NCBI GenBank assembly: GCA_934525405.1
Contig: CAKSZF010000002.1
Coordinates: forward strand, 1-64,000
Length of the DNA stretch: 64,000 bases
Reading direction: 5' to 3'
Source of the DNA: an uncultured Faecalibacterium sp.
GTDB taxonomy: Bacteria > Bacillota > Clostridia > Oscillospirales > Ruminococcaceae
Shown: one piece after another, positions 26,693 to 35,279 of the stretch
Layout of the letters: every line of letters starts with the position of its first letter
Position numbering within the stretch: the first letter of the stretch is position 1
Notes under the pieces: generated by a model
Told to the model about the DNA's origin: nothing
What the model saw: the letters and a program-made list of their open reading frames with translations, nothing else
The model's database searches: none
Made by a program: the position numbers and the translations under genes

Positions 26693-27171
26693 CACAGCAC
26701 CGTGCACTCTCTTTCATCAATTTCTTCATCCTGATACAGCCGCCCCTCTTTTTTGTAGGTGCGCAGCACAAAATGGGTGGCGGTGGACAGCACATCGTCC
26801 AGCGGCGAAAGCCGCTTTGCCACAAACAGGGCGATTTCCTGGAAGGTCTGCCCCTTGATCACCAGCTGCAGGTCGTACCCGCCGCTCATCAGCAGCACGC
26901 TCTCCACCTCGTCAAAGGCAGCAATGGTGGCTGCGATCTCGTCAAAGCCGCGGCTCTTTTTGGGGCTGACGTTCAGCTCGATGACCGCCTCCACGCGGTT
27001 CACCTTGGCCTTTTCCCAGTCCACAAGGGTCTTGTAGCCCTTGATGATGCCCTGCGCCCGGGCAAGATCCATCATCGCCGCCACCTCGGCGGGGGATTTG
27101 TTCAGCATGGTGGCAATGTCCTCCACGGGCAGCCGGGCGTTGTTTTCCAGAATCTTCAAAAGCTGTTCCAT
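26692..27171 (-). CDS. Lrp/AsnC-family transcriptional regulator
   Basis: 159 aa. N-terminal winged helix (about 1-55, MEQLLKILENNARLPVEDIATML) and a C-terminal RAM ligand-binding domain (about 65-140, VEAVIELNVSPKKSRGFDEI). Start taken at the second of two close ATGs (27169-27171), which has AAGGAG at 9 nt; the first is only 3 nt from that site. It probably controls the co-transcribed aminotransferase gene and itself; a 14-bp palindrome lies in its leader (27199-27212). Confidence 0.88.
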   Translation of the reverse strand: MEQLLKILENNARLPVEDIATMLNKSPAEVAAMMDLARAQGIIKGYKTLVDWEKAKVNRVEAVIELNVSPKKSRGFDEIAATIAAFDEVESVLLMSGGYDLQLVIKGQTFQEIALFVAKRLSPLDDVLSTATHFVLRTYKKEGRLYQDEEIDERECTVL

Positions 27172-27198
27172 TGTCATATACTCCTTATCAACCCTCTA

Positions 27199-27212
27199 CA
27201 CGGAAATCCGTG
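27199..27212. promoter_or_regulatory. Palindrome upstream of the Lrp gene
   Basis: CACGGA-AA-TCCGTG, perfect 6-bp arms, 27 nt upstream of the regulator start and just downstream of a minus-strand TATACT (-10-like) near 27226-27231. Possible autoregulatory site; binding is inferred only from position. Confidence 0.35.
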
Positions 27213-27313
27213 GGAAATTAAATATAAGTATAGCACAAGCCCCGGCAGAATGCACTTGATTTTTATATAGAATGTCTTTTGCCCCTGTATTCTGCTCTTT
27301 TTTACAAAAAGTG

Positions 27314-27342
27314 TGTTCAAAATTTGCTAAATCTGCTATACT
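27314..27342 (+). promoter_or_regulatory. Promoter of the ACT/UPF0210 operon
   Basis: -10 TATACT (27337-27342); -35 TGTTCA at 17 bp is weak. About 65 nt of leader. Confidence 0.5.
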
Positions 27343-27409
27343 GAAAGGGTAAGCGTGTGCCGGGTCTTTTGCGGCACCAATCAAAATAAGGAAAACGAGG
27401 GTGGAAACC

Positions 27410-27679
27410 ATGAAAGCTTTCATTACCGTCATTGGACACGATACCGTGGGCGTTGTCGCAAAGGTAGCCGGTCTGTGCACCGAACTGAACATCAACATCG
27501 AGGATGTGACCCAGAGCATCCTGCAGGGGATGTTTGCCATGATCATGCTGGTGGACCTTTCCAACTGCAATGTTGACCACGACCAGCTGCACAAGCGCAC
27601 CGATGCACTGGCTGCCGAGATGGGGATGCAGATCAACGTGACCCGTCAGGAAGTTTTTGACGCCATGCACACCATCTGA
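27410..27679 (+). CDS. ACT-domain protein (UPF0237 family)
   Basis: 89 aa, a single ACT domain: MKAFITVIGHDTVGVVAKVA, then LNINIEDVTQSILQGMFAMIML. ACT domains bind small ligands, often amino acids; the ligand is unknown. ATG 27410 follows GAGGGTGG; an in-frame GTG nine bases earlier lies within that site. Followed 24 nt later by the UPF0210 gene, an association conserved across Firmicutes. Confidence 0.9.
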   Translation: MKAFITVIGHDTVGVVAKVAGLCTELNINIEDVTQSILQGMFAMIMLVDLSNCNVDHDQLHKRTDALAAEMGMQINVTRQEVFDAMHTI

Positions 27680-27703
27680 GCCGGAAAGGAGCCCGCAACC
27701 GCT

Positions 27704-29071
27704 ATGAGTATGTTTAACACCGGGGATATCCTGGAAACCATCGAGATGTTCACGCAGGATAATCTGGACGTGCGCACCGTGACCATGGGCATCAGCCTGC
27801 TGGACTGCATCGACCCGGACCCCAAGAAGGCCTGCGAGAACATCTACAACAAGATCACCACCAAGGCCGCGAACCTCGTTTCCACCGTGGAGCACATCAG
27901 CGCCGAGTACGGTATTCCCATCATCAACAAGCGCATCAGCGTTACCCCCATTGCCATGCTGCTGGGTGCCTGCCCGGAGGCAGACCCCGTGGACTTTGCA
28001 AAGACGCTGGACGCCGCCGGTAAAAAGGTGGGCGTCAACTTTGTGGGCGGCTACAGCGCACTGGTGCACAAGGGCTTTTCTGCCGGTGACCGCCGCCTGA
28101 TCGAGTCCATCCCCCGCGCACTGGCCGAGACCGACATCGTGTGCAGCTCGGTGAACATCGGCGCCACCAAGGCCGGTCTGAACATGGACGCCATCAAGCT
28201 GATGGGCGAGGCCGTGAAGAAGGCCAGCGAGCTGACCGCCGACCGTCAGTGCATCGGCGCTGCCAAGCTGGTGGTGTTCTGCAACGCCCCGGAGGATAAC
28301 CCCTTCATGGCCGGTGCCTTCCACGGCCCCGGCGAGCCGGACTGCGAGATTCATGTGGGCGTTTCCGGTCCGGGCGCTGTGCGCGCCGCGCTGGCACGTC
28401 TGCCCAAGGATGCCCCCATTGACGAGGTGGCAGAGCTGGTAAAGCGCACCGCCTTCAAGATCACCCGCGTAGGTCAGCTGGTGGCAAACCTTGCCTCCAA
28501 GGCACTGGGCGTGCCCGCCGGTATCATCGACCTTTCTCTGGCTCCCACCCCTGCCATCGGCGACAGCGTGGCCAACATTCTGGAAGAGATGGGTCTGGAG
28601 ACCTGCGGCTGCTGCGGCACCACCGCCTGCCTTGCCCTGCTGAACGATGCTGTGAAGAAGGGCGGCGTGATGGCCTCCAACCACGTTGGCGGCCTGTCCG
28701 GTGCCTTTATCCCGGTCAGTGAGGATGCCGGTATGATCCACGCTGCCGAGATCGGCTGCCTGACCATTGAAAAGCTGGAAGCCATGACCGCCGTCTGCTC
28801 TGTGGGCATCGACATGGTCATCATCCCCGGCGACACCACCCCTGCCGTTATCAGCGCCCTGATCGCGGACGAAGCCGCTATTGGCATGGTGAACAGCAAG
28901 ACCACCGCCGTGCGCGTCATCCCCGCCATCGGCCGCAAGGCTGGTGAGGTGCTGGACTTCGGCGGCCTGCTGGGCTACGGCCCCATCATGCCGGTGAACA
29001 GCCACGACCCCTCGGTGTTCATCAACCGTGGTGGCCGTCTGCCCGCCCCCATGCAGTCTTTGAAGAACTAA
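27704..29071 (+). CDS. UPF0210/DUF711 (PFL-family) protein
   Basis: 455 aa. Family recognised from [52 protein letters not shown] and [22 protein letters not shown]. Structures in the family resemble glycyl-radical enzymes but the glycyl-radical loop is not evident, and the function is unknown. Pairs with the upstream ACT protein, probably as its regulatory partner. GGAAAGGAG ribosome site. Confidence 0.92.
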   Translation: MSMFNTGDILETIEMFTQDNLDVRTVTMGISLLDCIDPDPKKACENIYNKITTKAANLVSTVEHISAEYGIPIINKRISVTPIAMLLGACPEADPVDFAKTLDAAGKKVGVNFVGGYSALVHKGFSAGDRRLIESIPRALAETDIVCSSVNIGATKAGLNMDAIKLMGEAVKKASELTADRQCIGAAKLVVFCNAPEDNPFMAGAFHGPGEPDCEIHVGVSGPGAVRAALARLPKDAPIDEVAELVKRTAFKITRVGQLVANLASKALGVPAGIIDLSLAPTPAIGDSVANILEEMGLETCGCCGTTACLALLNDAVKKGGVMASNHVGGLSGAFIPVSEDAGMIHAAEIGCLTIEKLEAMTAVCSVGIDMVIIPGDTTPAVISALIADEAAIGMVNSKTTAVRVIPAIGRKAGEVLDFGGLLGYGPIMPVNSHDPSVFINRGGRLPAPMQSLKN

Positions 29072-29093
29072 AAAATCGTATAATCCCGCTGCA

Positions 29094-29141
29094 ACAGACC
29101 CATCCTCTGGTTATCATTTCCAGAAGAGGGGTCTGTTTTTT
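29094..29141 (+). terminator. Terminator after UPF0210 that contains the spoIIR ribosome site
   Basis: ACAGACC (29094-29100) pairs with GGTCTGT (29130-29136), with further CCTCTGG/CCAGAAGAGG pairing inside; T-tract 29136-29141 runs directly into the spoIIR ATG. Confidence 0.8.
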
Positions 29142-29777
29142 ATGCTTTGCTGGTTTTCAAAACCGCTTTCCGTCCGGCAAATGCGGCTGCTGTGCGTCAG
29201 CTTGCTGGCGGGCTTTGCGCTGTGCGGTGCTTTGCAGGGGCTGTGCTGGGGGCGCACCCAGCTGGATGCAGGGGCAGCGCTGTGCGCCGACACCCTGCGG
29301 TTGCACATCCGGGCAGCCAGCGATGCCGTGGCCGACCAGAGCGCCAAGCTCCGGGTGCGGGATGCAGTGCTGGCCGTGATGCAGCAATGCCCGGCGCAAA
29401 GCGCACCGGAGGCGCGGGCATGGGCGGCAGGGCGGCTTTTGCAGTTTCAGCTGGCGGCGCAGCGGGCACTGGCCGCGCAGGGCATCCGCACGCCGGTGCG
29501 GGTGTATCTTGTCAATATGTACTTCCCTGCCCGGCGCTACCCCACCGGTCAGCTGCCCGCCGGGCGATACGATGCCGTGCGCATCGATATTGGCAGCGGC
29601 AACGGGCGCAACTGGTGGTGTGTGCTGTACCCGGGGCTGTGCAGCTTTGCGCAGGGCGGCTACGCTCTGCCTGCCGAAAACGACCTTGTCTGCGGGCAGT
29701 ACATCCTGCGGTTCCGGCTGGTGGACTGGGCACACCGGCTGACTGCCCGGCGGCAGACGGTGCTGCTGGCGGGGTGA
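29142..29777 (+). CDS. spoIIR: Stage II sporulation protein R
   Basis: 211 aa. In spore formers SpoIIR is made in the forespore under sigma F, is secreted and triggers SpoIIGA cleavage of pro-sigma E. Here the N-terminal hydrophobic segment (about 15-33) would direct export; LRLHIRAASDAVADQSAKL, YFPARRYPTGQLPAGRYDAV and GSGNGRNWWCVLYPGLC match the family's most conserved blocks, and LRFRLVDW ends it. Full length with no frameshift. The only plausible ribosome site, AGAGGGG, is the 3' arm of the preceding terminator. A second Met at residue 14 is an alternative start. Confidence 0.9.
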   Translation: MLCWFSKPLSVRQMRLLCVSLLAGFALCGALQGLCWGRTQLDAGAALCADTLRLHIRAASDAVADQSAKLRVRDAVLAVMQQCPAQSAPEARAWAAGRLLQFQLAAQRALAAQGIRTPVRVYLVNMYFPARRYPTGQLPAGRYDAVRIDIGSGNGRNWWCVLYPGLCSFAQGGYALPAENDLVCGQYILRFRLVDWAHRLTARRQTVLLAG

Positions 29778-29826
29778 CGCCGCACCCCGCCGGAGCATAG
29801 CATGGAGGGAAAGGAGGGATCCCTCT

Positions 29827-30297
29827 ATGGCGATTCCCGGTTATTATTCCCTGCTCCAGCGCGGCTCCTCCGGGCCGGACGTGGCACTTGTACAGACGTG
29901 GCTCAACGGCGTGCGTGATGCGTGCACATGGTATGACGAGCTGAAGGCGGACGGCAAGTTCGGCGTCGGCACCCAGCGTGCCGTGCAGGAGTTCCAGCTG
30001 AAAAACAAGATGAACATGGACGGCAAGGTGGGGCAGAACACATGGAACGTGCTCTACACCCGCTACACCGCAAAGCACGGGCTGAAAGTGCCCTACCCCG
30101 GCATCGTGCTGCACACCGGCGATTCCGGCGGCACAGTGCGGCTGGTGCAGCAAAAGCTCAACTCTCTGGGCGAGCGGCTGCGGGATGACGGCAAGTACGG
30201 CGCAGCCACCGCTGCCGCCGTGCAGCGGTTCCAGCGGCGCAACGGTCTGACGGCAGACGGCAGCGTAGGCTATGCCACTTGGGAGAAGATGTTCTGA
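29827..30297 (+). CDS. Peptidoglycan-binding domain protein (two PG_binding_1 repeats)
   Basis: 156 aa. Two repeats, about 5-75 and 92-156, each with the pattern LQRGSSGPDVALVQTWLN / ADGKFGVGTQRAVQEFQ and DSGGTVRLVQQKLN / DGKYGAATAAAVQRFQ. No signal peptide or catalytic domain is visible, so it is either an adaptor or exported another way. AAGGAGGG site, ATG 29827. 49 nt after spoIIR, probably the same transcript. Confidence 0.88.
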   Translation: MAIPGYYSLLQRGSSGPDVALVQTWLNGVRDACTWYDELKADGKFGVGTQRAVQEFQLKNKMNMDGKVGQNTWNVLYTRYTAKHGLKVPYPGIVLHTGDSGGTVRLVQQKLNSLGERLRDDGKYGAATAAAVQRFQRRNGLTADGSVGYATWEKMF

Positions 30298-30301
30298 CCT
30301 G

Positions 30302-30440
30302 ACCCCTTCAGTCGCCTGCGGCGACAGCTTCCCCAAGGGGACGCCTTGCCGGATACCGGAAGATTTTCCGGTACTGTGAAAGCCTCCCCCTTGGGGGAGG
30401 TGGCTTGACGCACAGCGGCAAGACGGAAGACGGAAGGGGT
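30302..30440. repeat. MITE-like palindromic repeat element
   Basis: 139 bp with imperfect terminal inverted repeats: ACCCCTTCAGTC at the left, ACCCCTTCCGTC on the opposite strand at the right, each followed further in by a CCCCAAGGGG-type palindrome; a central ACCGGAA/TTCCGGT hairpin. No coding capacity. Elements of this look are common between genes in Clostridia; none of the other window gaps holds a copy. Confidence 0.7.
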
Positions 30441-30453
30441 GCACACACCCCTT

Positions 30454-30490
30454 GCACCTGCATTGTTTCCAGACATTGCAGGTGCTTTTT
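30454..30490 (+). terminator. Terminator after the PG-binding gene
   Basis: GCACCTGCA (30454-30462) pairs with TGCAGGTGC (30477-30485), followed by five T residues. Confidence 0.85.
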
Positions 30491-30503
30491 CTGTTCTCCT
30501 TGG

Positions 30504-30533
30504 TTGCGCGTGCGGCGGCGGCTGCGTTATAAT
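30504..30533 (+). promoter_or_regulatory. Promoter of sbcDC
   Basis: -35 TTGCGC (30504-30509), 18-bp spacer, -10 TATAAT (30528-30533). Confidence 0.75.
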
Positions 30534-30568
30534 AGGACAAAGCGTTTTTTGAAAGGCGGTGTTCCTGT

Positions 30569-31711
30569 TTGCGTTTTCTGCATTTGTCCGACCTGCATCT
30601 GGGCAAGCGGGTGTGCGAGTTTTCCATGCTGGAGGATCAGCGGTATATTCTGGAACAAATTTTAGCCCTGCTGGATAAGACCCCCGTGGACGGCGTACTG
30701 CTGGCCGGGGATCTTTACGACAAGCCCGTTCCCCCTGCCGAGGCGGTGCGGCTGCTGGACTGGTTTTTGACCCAACTGGCGGCGCGGAAGCTGCCGGTGT
30801 TCGCCATCAGCGGCAACCACGATTCTGCCGACCGTGTGGCCTTTGGCTCTGCCCTGCTGGCCGACAGCCGGGTCTACGTCAGCCCGGTGTTCACCGGCGC
30901 GCCGCAGCCCATCCCCTTGCAGGATGCCCACGGCACGGTGGATGTGTACTTACTGCCCTTTTTGAAGCCCGCCATGGTGCGGCACGTCTGGCCGGACGAG
31001 CCGATCGAAAGCTACAACGATGCCCTTGCCTGCGTGCTGCGGCACTGCACCCCGGACCCCGGCCACCGCAGCGTGCTGGTAGCGCACCAGTTCGTGGCGG
31101 GTGCTGCCGCCTGCGAGAGCGAGGAGCCCTCGGTGGGCGGAGTGGACAGCGTGGACGCCGCCCTGTTCGATGCCTTTGACTATGTGGCACTGGGGCATCT
31201 GCACAGCCCGCAGAAGGTGGGGCGGGAAGCCCTGCGCTACTGCGGCACACCGCTGAAGTACTCCTTCTCGGAGGCGGGGCAGCACAAGAGCGCCACCTTT
31301 GTGGAGCTGGGCGCAAAGGGCGAGGTGCACATCACCACCGCGCCCCTGACCCCCCGGCACGACCTACGCGGGCTGCGGGGCAGCTACATGGAACTGACCG
31401 ACCGCCGCTGCTACGAGGGCACCGCCGTGGACGATTACCTGCACATCACCCTGACTGATGAGCAGGATGTGCCGGATGCGCTGGCGCGGCTGCGGGTCAT
31501 CTACCCCAACCTGATGCAGCTGGACTACGATAACCAGCGCACCCGCCAGCAGCAGGAAATCAACGCCCCGGAGCGCACCGAGAGCATCTCCCCACTGGAA
31601 CATCTGGCGGCCTTTTACCAGCTGCAAAACAATCAGCCCCTGACCGCCGAGCAAACGGCATTCTGCCAAGAACTGATCGAGGAGATCTGGAAGGAGGGCG
31701 ACACCCTATGA
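30569..31711 (+). CDS. sbcD: Exonuclease SbcD (Mre11-type)
   Basis: 380 aa, TTG start (30569) after AAAGGCGG. Calcineurin-like metallophosphoesterase subunit of SbcCD; cuts hairpins and blocked DNA ends. Metal-binding motifs in order: HLSDLHLGK, LLAGDLYDK, ISGNHDSADR, LVAHQF and ALGHLHSPQ. The stop overlaps the sbcC ATG (ATGA), typical of this operon. Confidence 0.95.
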   Translation: MRFLHLSDLHLGKRVCEFSMLEDQRYILEQILALLDKTPVDGVLLAGDLYDKPVPPAEAVRLLDWFLTQLAARKLPVFAISGNHDSADRVAFGSALLADSRVYVSPVFTGAPQPIPLQDAHGTVDVYLLPFLKPAMVRHVWPDEPIESYNDALACVLRHCTPDPGHRSVLVAHQFVAGAAACESEEPSVGGVDSVDAALFDAFDYVALGHLHSPQKVGREALRYCGTPLKYSFSEAGQHKSATFVELGAKGEVHITTAPLTPRHDLRGLRGSYMELTDRRCYEGTAVDDYLHITLTDEQDVPDALARLRVIYPNLMQLDYDNQRTRQQQEINAPERTESISPLEHLAAFYQLQNNQPLTAEQTAFCQELIEEIWKEGDTL

Positions 31712-34512
31712 GACCGCTGCGACTGACTCTTTCGGCCTTTGGCCCCTATGCCGCCCAAACTACCCTTGACCTTGAAAAGCTGGGCAGGGGCGGGCTGTAC
31801 CTCATTACCGGCGACACCGGCGCAGGCAAAACCACCCTTTTTGATGCCATCACCTACGCGCTGTACGATCATTCCAGCAGCGGCATCCGGGAGGGCTCCA
31901 TGCTGCGCTGCAAGTACGCAGACGACAAGACCCCCACCTTTGTGGAGCTGGAATTTGAGGTGCACGGCGTGCGCTACACGGTGCGCCGCAACCCGGAGTA
32001 CCAGCGCCCCAAGGCCCGGGGCGAGGGCATGACCACCGAAAAGGCGGATGCCACCCTGACCTACCCGGACGACCGCCCGCCGGTGACCAAAGCCAAAGAC
32101 GTGACCGCCGCCGTGCAGGAGATCATCGGGCTGGACTACAATCAGTTCTCCCAGATCGTGCTCATCGCGCAGGGACAGTTCACAAAGCTGCTCAACGCCT
32201 CCACCGAGGAGCGCAGCCGCATCTTCCGCAAGCTGTTCCGCACCCAGCGCTACGCCCAGCTGCAAGAGCGCTTACAGGCCGAAGCCGCCGCGCTGAACCA
32301 GCAGCGCACCGCCCAGAACGCCAAACTGGACAGCCTGCTGGGCGGGCTGCAATTCAGCCCGGAAGACCCGGATGCCGAGGCGCTGCGCGCCCTGTGCGCC
32401 CAGACCGTACCGGAAACGGCGCTTGCCTTGCTGGACGCCCTGACCGCCCGGCAGGCTGCGGCGCTGGAAGAAATCAGCACCGCCCTGCATACCACCGAAA
32501 CCCAACTGGACACAGTACAGCAGCAGCTGGGTGCCGCCGCACAGGCGCAACGGCTGGCGCAGCAGCTGGCTACCCGTCAGGCAGAGCTTGCCGCCGCAAA
32601 GCCTGCACTGGACGCTGCCCGCGCCGATGCCGACCGCCACGCCGGGGACGCTGCGCAGCTGGATGCCCTGACCGCGCAGGTGACACAGGCGCAGAGCGCC
32701 CTTGCGGCCTATGACGCACTGGACGCCCTCTGCCGCCAGCAGACCGAAGCGCGGGACGCTGCCCGGCTGGCAGCTGCACAGGCACACAAGCGGCGCACCC
32801 AGCTGGACAGCCTGAACGCTGCCCTTGCCGCCGCTGAGACCGAACTTGCCGCGCTGGCAGACGCGGACACCCGGCTGTTGGCGCTGCAAAACCGCAGCGC
32901 CCAGCTGGCGCAACGCGGTGAAGCGCTGGCAAAGCTGGAACAGCGCCTTGCGGAATGCCAGCGACAGGCCAAGGCTGCGCACAAGGCGCAGGAGAGCTAC
33001 CGCGCCGCTGCCGCCGCACAGGACGAAGCCCGCGCCCGGCGGGACGCGCTGGAGCGGGCGTTTCTGGACGCACAGGCCGGGCTGCTGGCCGAGAGCCTTG
33101 TCGAGGGCGCACCCTGCCCGGTGTGCGGCAGCACCCATCACCCTGCCCGCGCCCTGCTGCCCCACACTGCGCCCACACAGGCACAGGTGGAAGCCGCACG
33201 GCAGACCGCTGCCGCCGCTGACCGGCAGGCGCAGAACGCCAGTGCTGCCGCTCAGAGCGCCCTTGCCGCTGCCAACGAGGCGAAAACTTCTCTCCGGCGG
33301 GACGCCGAGACCCTGCTGCCGGAGCGCTTTACCACGCCGGAGGGCACAGTTCCCCTTACCTTCGCCCTGATGACCAACGTTCTGGCCGAGGAGAGTGCCG
33401 CCTTGCAGACGGCACAGACAGACTGCAAAGCACAGTGCCGACAGGCCGAAGCCGACTGCCGCCGCAAGGCGCAGCTGGAAGCCGACCGGCAGGAAAAGAT
33501 CCGCCAGCGCCCGGCGCTGGAACAGGCCGCCGCCGAAGCCGACCGCAGCGCCGCCGCCCAGAATGCAAGTGCTGATGCGCTGGAAGGGCAGATTGCAGAG
33601 CGGCGTGCCGCCCTGCCCTACCCTCGACGCGCGGACGCACAGGCGGCGCTGGACAAGCTGGAAGCCGACCGCCGCGCCCTGCGCACCGGCATGGACACGG
33701 CGCAGCGCAAGCTGAAACAGGCCGAGCAGGCCGTTGCCGCCGCCGAAGCCGCCGTAGAGGCGCTGACCGCACAGCAGACTGCCGCCCAAAAAGAACTGCC
33801 CGCCCGCAGCGCCGAGGAGCTTGCCGCACAGCAGACCGCGCTGACCGCCGCGCGGGAGAGTCTGCGCAGCCGGGAAAAGCAGCTTTCGGCACAACTGCTG
33901 CCCAACCGCAAAACGGCGGCGCAGTACCGCGCTGCCGCCGAGGTGCGGCAGACGCTGGAAAGCCGATGGCAATGGGTCAGCGCGCTGGCTGCCACGGCGG
34001 GCGGCACCCTGACCAGCAAACAGAAGATCAAACTGGAAGCCTACATCCAGATGAACTATCTGGACCGCATTCTGCGCTACGCCAACACCCGCCTGATGCA
34101 GATGACCGCCGGGCAGTACGAGCTGGAACGCATCGGTGCTGAGAACCAGCGCAGCCAGTCCGGGCTGGACCTTGGCGTCATCGACCACTACAACGGCACC
34201 CGCCGCAGCGTAAAAACCCTTTCCGGCGGCGAGAGCTTCAAAGCCTCGCTGGCGCTGGCGCTGGGCCTTTCGGACGAGGTGCAGAGCAGCGCCGGGGGGA
34301 TCCGACTGGACACCCTATTCCTCGACGAGGGCTTCGGCTCGCTGGACGAGGAATCGCTGGAACTGGCCATCCGGGTGCTCTCCGGCCTGACCGAGGGCGA
34401 CCGGCTGGTGGGCATCATCTCCCATGTGGGGGCGCTCAAGGACCGCATCGACCGGCAGGTGGTGGTGCACAAGGCCCGCACCGGCGGCTCCACCGTAGAG
34501 CTGCGGGTGTAA
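31708..34512 (+). CDS. sbcC: Exonuclease SbcC (Rad50-type ATPase)
   Basis: 934 aa. Walker A GDTGAGKTTLFDAITYALYD near residues 35-54; two long Ala-rich coiled coils flank a zinc hook CPVC at 470-473; C-terminal LSGGESFKASLALALGLSD signature and LFLDEGFGSLDEESLE Walker B. Forms the ATP-driven clamp with SbcD. Alanine-rich codon pattern causes long shadow frames on the other strand. Confidence 0.95.
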   Translation: MRPLRLTLSAFGPYAAQTTLDLEKLGRGGLYLITGDTGAGKTTLFDAITYALYDHSSSGIREGSMLRCKYADDKTPTFVELEFEVHGVRYTVRRNPEYQRPKARGEGMTTEKADATLTYPDDRPPVTKAKDVTAAVQEIIGLDYNQFSQIVLIAQGQFTKLLNASTEERSRIFRKLFRTQRYAQLQERLQAEAAALNQQRTAQNAKLDSLLGGLQFSPEDPDAEALRALCAQTVPETALALLDALTARQAAALEEISTALHTTETQLDTVQQQLGAAAQAQRLAQQLATRQAELAAAKPALDAARADADRHAGDAAQLDALTAQVTQAQSALAAYDALDALCRQQTEARDAARLAAAQAHKRRTQLDSLNAALAAAETELAALADADTRLLALQNRSAQLAQRGEALAKLEQRLAECQRQAKAAHKAQESYRAAAAAQDEARARRDALERAFLDAQAGLLAESLVEGAPCPVCGSTHHPARALLPHTAPTQAQVEAARQTAAAADRQAQNASAAAQSALAAANEAKTSLRRDAETLLPERFTTPEGTVPLTFALMTNVLAEESAALQTAQTDCKAQCRQAEADCRRKAQLEADRQEKIRQRPALEQAAAEADRSAAAQNASADALEGQIAERRAALPYPRRADAQAALDKLEADRRALRTGMDTAQRKLKQAEQAVAAAEAAVEALTAQQTAAQKELPARSAEELAAQQTALTAARESLRSREKQLSAQLLPNRKTAAQYRAAAEVRQTLESRWQWVSALAATAGGTLTSKQKIKLEAYIQMNYLDRILRYANTRLMQMTAGQYELERIGAENQRSQSGLDLGVIDHYNGTRRSVKTLSGGESFKASLALALGLSDEVQSSAGGIRLDTLFLDEGFGSLDEESLELAIRVLSGLTEGDRLVGIISHVGALKDRIDRQVVVHKARTGGSTVELRV

Positions 34513-34554
34513 AACGCCATCGGCGGGGCACACTAAGGGTGGAGGTGAATTTTG

Positions 34555-34956
34555 ATGAACTCTCTGGAACCCTTCATCCGCCGCGAACTGGAAAACCAGC
34601 CCGGCACCGCTGCCGCCCCGCAGGCAAACAGCACCCGCAAATCCCCGCCGCTGGGCAGTATGCCCTTGCAGCCCCCGGCTGCGCCGGACACGCCCGGCAC
34701 CCAGCTGCCCCCGCCGGAACTGCCGCAGCCGGAAAAGCCCGGTGTCCCCATGACCGACGGCACTCCCATGGCCTGCCGCCAGAAGAATGCCGCCGCCTTT
34801 CTGTCCGGGGACGTACAGACCAGCGTGATGACGCACTATGCACCCGGGCTGTTCAGCACAAAGCAGAAGCTGCACAGCCGTCACCCCGCCCCGGACGAGG
34901 ACACCGCCGCCGTTTTGGAGCTGGTGGAATGGCGCGAGGACGCCCCTTACGGCTGA
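34555..34956 (+). CDS. Hypothetical proline-rich protein
   Basis: 133 aa, not recognised. Residues about 18-70 are Pro/Ala/Gln-rich and look disordered; the C-terminal half (MACRQKNAAAFLSGDVQTSV ... AVLELVEWREDAPYG) seems more ordered. ATG 34555 with GGAGGTG 7 nt upstream; codon use resembles neighbouring genes. 42 nt after sbcC, perhaps co-transcribed. No signal peptide or membrane segment. Confidence 0.6.
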   Translation: MNSLEPFIRRELENQPGTAAAPQANSTRKSPPLGSMPLQPPAAPDTPGTQLPPPELPQPEKPGVPMTDGTPMACRQKNAAAFLSGDVQTSVMTHYAPGLFSTKQKLHSRHPAPDEDTAAVLELVEWREDAPYG

Positions 34957-34994
34957 TCGTAACAAAAATTTTTTAAAATATTTCAGTTTACCTG

Positions 34995-35023
34995 TTGAAA
35001 TCTCGCCGCACTTCCCTTATTAT
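34995..35023 (+). promoter_or_regulatory. Promoter of the YdbC/HD operon
   Basis: -35 TTGAAA (34995-35000), 17-bp spacer, -10 TATTAT (35018-35023). Confidence 0.8.
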
Positions 35024-35057
35024 GGTAGCATATAAACATAAAGGCAGGTTTTGCAAT

Positions 35058-35279
35058 ATGGCAGAGATCAAATACGAAGTTGTCCAGCGTGTGGCCGTGC
35101 TGAGCCAGCGTCCCCGCGGCTGGGAGCGTCAGCTGAACCTTATCAGCTGGAACGACGGCGAGCCCAAGTACGACATCCGCGACTGGTCCCCGGACGGCAC
35201 CCGCATGGGCAAGGGCATCTCCCTGAGCCACGACGAGCTGGCCATCCTCAAGGGCATTCTGGAGGACATGGAGCTGTGA
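35058..35279 (+). CDS. YdbC-family PC4-like nucleic-acid-binding protein
   Basis: 73 aa. MAEIKYEVVQRVAVLSQRPRGW followed by RQLNLISWNDGEPKYDIRDW and MGKGISLSHDELAILKGIL matches the small bacterial PC4/YdbC family, homodimers that bind single-stranded DNA through a beta-sheet. Role in the cell not established. AAGGCAGG site; stop overlaps the next gene's GTG. Confidence 0.85.
   Translation: MAEIKYEVVQRVAVLSQRPRGWERQLNLISWNDGEPKYDIRDWSPDGTRMGKGISLSHDELAILKGILEDMEL

Noticed and set aside
27317-29005. His/Gly/Val-rich minus-strand frame opposite the UPF0210 gene
   Set aside because: Composition mirrors the codon bias of the real gene; no start site or domain.
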